Under the pieces are notes generated by a model. That model had not been told where the DNA came from, made no database searches, and worked only from the letters and a program-made list of their open reading frames with translations. 50,416 nt of DNA, from positions 1 to 50,416 of the forward strand of contig CAKUBJ010000010.1 of the NCBI GenBank assembly GCA_934636905.1. The letters are read 5' to 3'. The stretch is from an uncultured Dysosmobacter sp. (GTDB taxonomy: Bacteria; Bacillota; Clostridia; Oscillospirales; Oscillospiraceae). Position 1 is the stretch's first letter, and each line of letters opens with the position of its first letter. Of this stretch, positions 49,383-50,416 are shown one piece after another. The position numbers were made by a program, and so were the translations under genes.

Positions 49383-50294
49383 ATGAACAGGCGGGTGCGG
49401 GCGGATGCGTGCCTGATTCTCTGCGGGGTGCTGGTCTGGTTTCTGGCGGATGCCCGGCAGCTGCGGCTGGAGGCGGCAAAGGCACTGGCTCTCTGCGCCG
49501 GGACGGTGATTCCCGCCCTGTTTCCCTTCATGGCCGTCACCGGACTGCTGGTGCGTCTGGGATTCGGGCAGTGGGTGGCACCCCATATGGCTGGCCTGAC
49601 GGTGCCTCTGTTCCGGCTCCCGGGCTGTGCCGGCTCCGCGCTGCTGCTGGGGCTGGTGGGAGGCTATCCCATCGGCGCCCGCACAGCGGCGGAACTGTAT
49701 GATTCCGGGGCGCTGACCCGGCAGGAGGCGGAGCGGCTTCTGACCTTCTGCAACAATTCCAACCCGGTGTTCCTCATCAGCGTGCTGGGGGTCGGGGTGT
49801 TCGGCAGCGTCCGTACAGGGCTTTGGCTGTGGCTGATTCATGTAGGCGCCGCTCTGATTACCGGACTGCTGTTCCGGGGACTGGGGCAGGGGAGGCGGGA
49901 GGCTCCGCCGCAGGTTTCCTTTCAGGCGCCCTCTCTGGCCGGTGCCTTTGTCTCCTCCGTGAAGGACGCTGCCGGGGGAATGCTGTCGGTCTGTGCCTTT
50001 GTGACCCTCTTTTATGTGCTGGTTTCCCCCATAGCCCGGCTGGACTCCCCGCTGGCGGCGCCGGCGGTGGGGATGATAGAACTGTTTTCCCTGACGCCTC
50101 TGCTGGAGAATACCCGCCGGGGCTTCCTGCTGGCCGCCGGCTGCGCCGGATGGGGCGGGCTGTCCGTTCTTTGCCAGACCGCCGCAGTGCTGGACAGTAC
50201 GAATCTCTCCCTGAAGCCCTGCCTGCTGGGAAAGGTGACTCAGGGCCTCCTGTCCGCCGCGGCGGCGTTTGTCCTCTCCCAATGGCTTTTTTAG
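49383..50294 (+). CDS. ylbJ: Sporulation integral membrane protein YlbJ
   Basis: A 303-residue multi-pass protein with nucleoside-recognition/Gate-like segments: LCAGTVIPALFPFMAVTGLL, LGLVGGYPIGARTAAELYDSGALT, LLTFCNNSNPVFLISVLG and VCAFVTLFYVLV. These identify YlbJ, a mother-cell membrane protein needed for spore formation. The ATG at 49383 has GGTGAT just upstream; GTG 49374 and ATG 49377 are in the same frame. Divergent from yqfC. Confidence 0.88.
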   Translation: MNRRVRADACLILCGVLVWFLADARQLRLEAAKALALCAGTVIPALFPFMAVTGLLVRLGFGQWVAPHMAGLTVPLFRLPGCAGSALLLGLVGGYPIGARTAAELYDSGALTRQEAERLLTFCNNSNPVFLISVLGVGVFGSVRTGLWLWLIHVGAALITGLLFRGLGQGRREAPPQVSFQAPSLAGAFVSSVKDAAGGMLSVCAFVTLFYVLVSPIARLDSPLAAPAVGMIELFSLTPLLENTRRGFLLAAGCAGWGGLSVLCQTAAVLDSTNLSLKPCLLGKVTQGLLSAAAAFVLSQWLF

Positions 50295-50311
50295 GCAAAT
50301 CCCAAAAGGAA

Positions 50312-50336
50312 CGCCTTTCCGTATAACGGAAAGGCG
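50312..50336 (+). terminator. Terminator stem of ylbJ, T-run replaced by the repeat
   Basis: CGCCTTTCCG (50312-50321) pairs perfectly with 50327-50336. The T-run is absent; the repeat begins 4 nt later, as after cyuA. Confidence 0.65.
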
Positions 50337-50339
50337 CTC

Positions 50340-50416
50340 GAGACTGTCGATAAAGTGGTGAGTTTTCCGCGGCGGTAAGGAAGGGTGTGCGCGGGAAACC
50401 CAAGAAGGGTGTCCTG
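50340..50416. mobile_element. Repeat element, copy 2 (cut by window end)
   Basis: 77 bp identical and in the same orientation as 40501-40577. It begins right after the ylbJ terminator stem and runs off the window, so its right edge is not visible. Confidence 0.75.

Noticed and set aside
38918..50403. Two - strand ORFs (starting at 40564 and 50403) with the same N-terminal residues, looking like a gene family
   Set aside because: The shared part is just the 77-bp intergenic repeat read on the - strand; the remainder is antisense to cyuA and ylbJ.

Overview
The window looks like chromosome of a GC-rich, spore-forming Bacillota (class Clostridia, probably an Oscillospiraceae-type gut anaerobe). 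The evidence is the sporulation genes (a SpoIIQ-like peptidase, yqfC, yqfD, ylbJ), strong AGGAGG-type ribosome sites, a Bacillota-type WXG100/EssC/YukD secretion locus, LytTR/GHKL regulators and an anaerobe-type amino-acid and peptide catabolism cluster. No rRNA, tRNA, CRISPR array, phage or complete transposon was recognised. The taxonomic reading is inference from gene content.

Region 1 (1-3.6 kb, + strand): the 3' part of a membrane protein, a YdcF/SanA-type DUF218 protein, a TraX-family membrane protein, and a 56-residue orphan protein behind an ECF-sigma-like promoter and before two terminators.

Region 2 (3.6-19.4 kb): a type VII-like (WXG100) secretion locus with an attached Ser/Thr-phosphorylation circuit. 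On the + strand are a Hanks-type kinase with TPRs and a membrane protein carrying nine EThPL-like heptads. On the - strand, in order of transcription, are essC (FHA plus FtsK/SpoIIIE motor), a YukD ubiquitin-like protein, two WXG100 proteins, a large SLH/Ig-like lipoprotein, two further small helical proteins, a DUF6382-FHA protein, a PP2C phosphatase and a TPR/YD-repeat lipoprotein. EssA, EssB and EsaA homologues are not visible. A SpoIIQ-like M23 peptidase lies divergent from the kinase.

Region 3 (19.5-22.9 kb): an AgrA/AgrC-like LytTR regulator and GHKL kinase with promoter and terminator but no agrB/agrD, a gene-poor stretch, and a MarR regulator.

Region 4 (23.1-40.4 kb, all + strand): peptide uptake and amino-acid breakdown. 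It holds an M20 dipeptidase, a peptide-binding lipoprotein, an S9 peptidase, a Dpp/Opp-type ABC transporter (two permeases, two ATPases), two tandem 557-residue IlvD/Edd-family dehydratases, a nitroreductase, an EamA transporter, a MATE exporter, a RidA protein and a cysteine desulfidase (CyuA family) interrupted by an in-frame TGA. A palindrome at the dipeptidase promoter resembles one in the marR leader.

Region 5 (40.4-50.4 kb): an intergenic repeat element (second copy at the window end), a small lipoprotein, an AIM24-family protein, a truncated LytS-type membrane sensor, recD2, a 107-residue membrane protein, a 620-bp gene-free block with an inverted repeat pair and a strong + strand terminator, then ylbJ diverging from yqfC-yqfD-phoH-ybeY.
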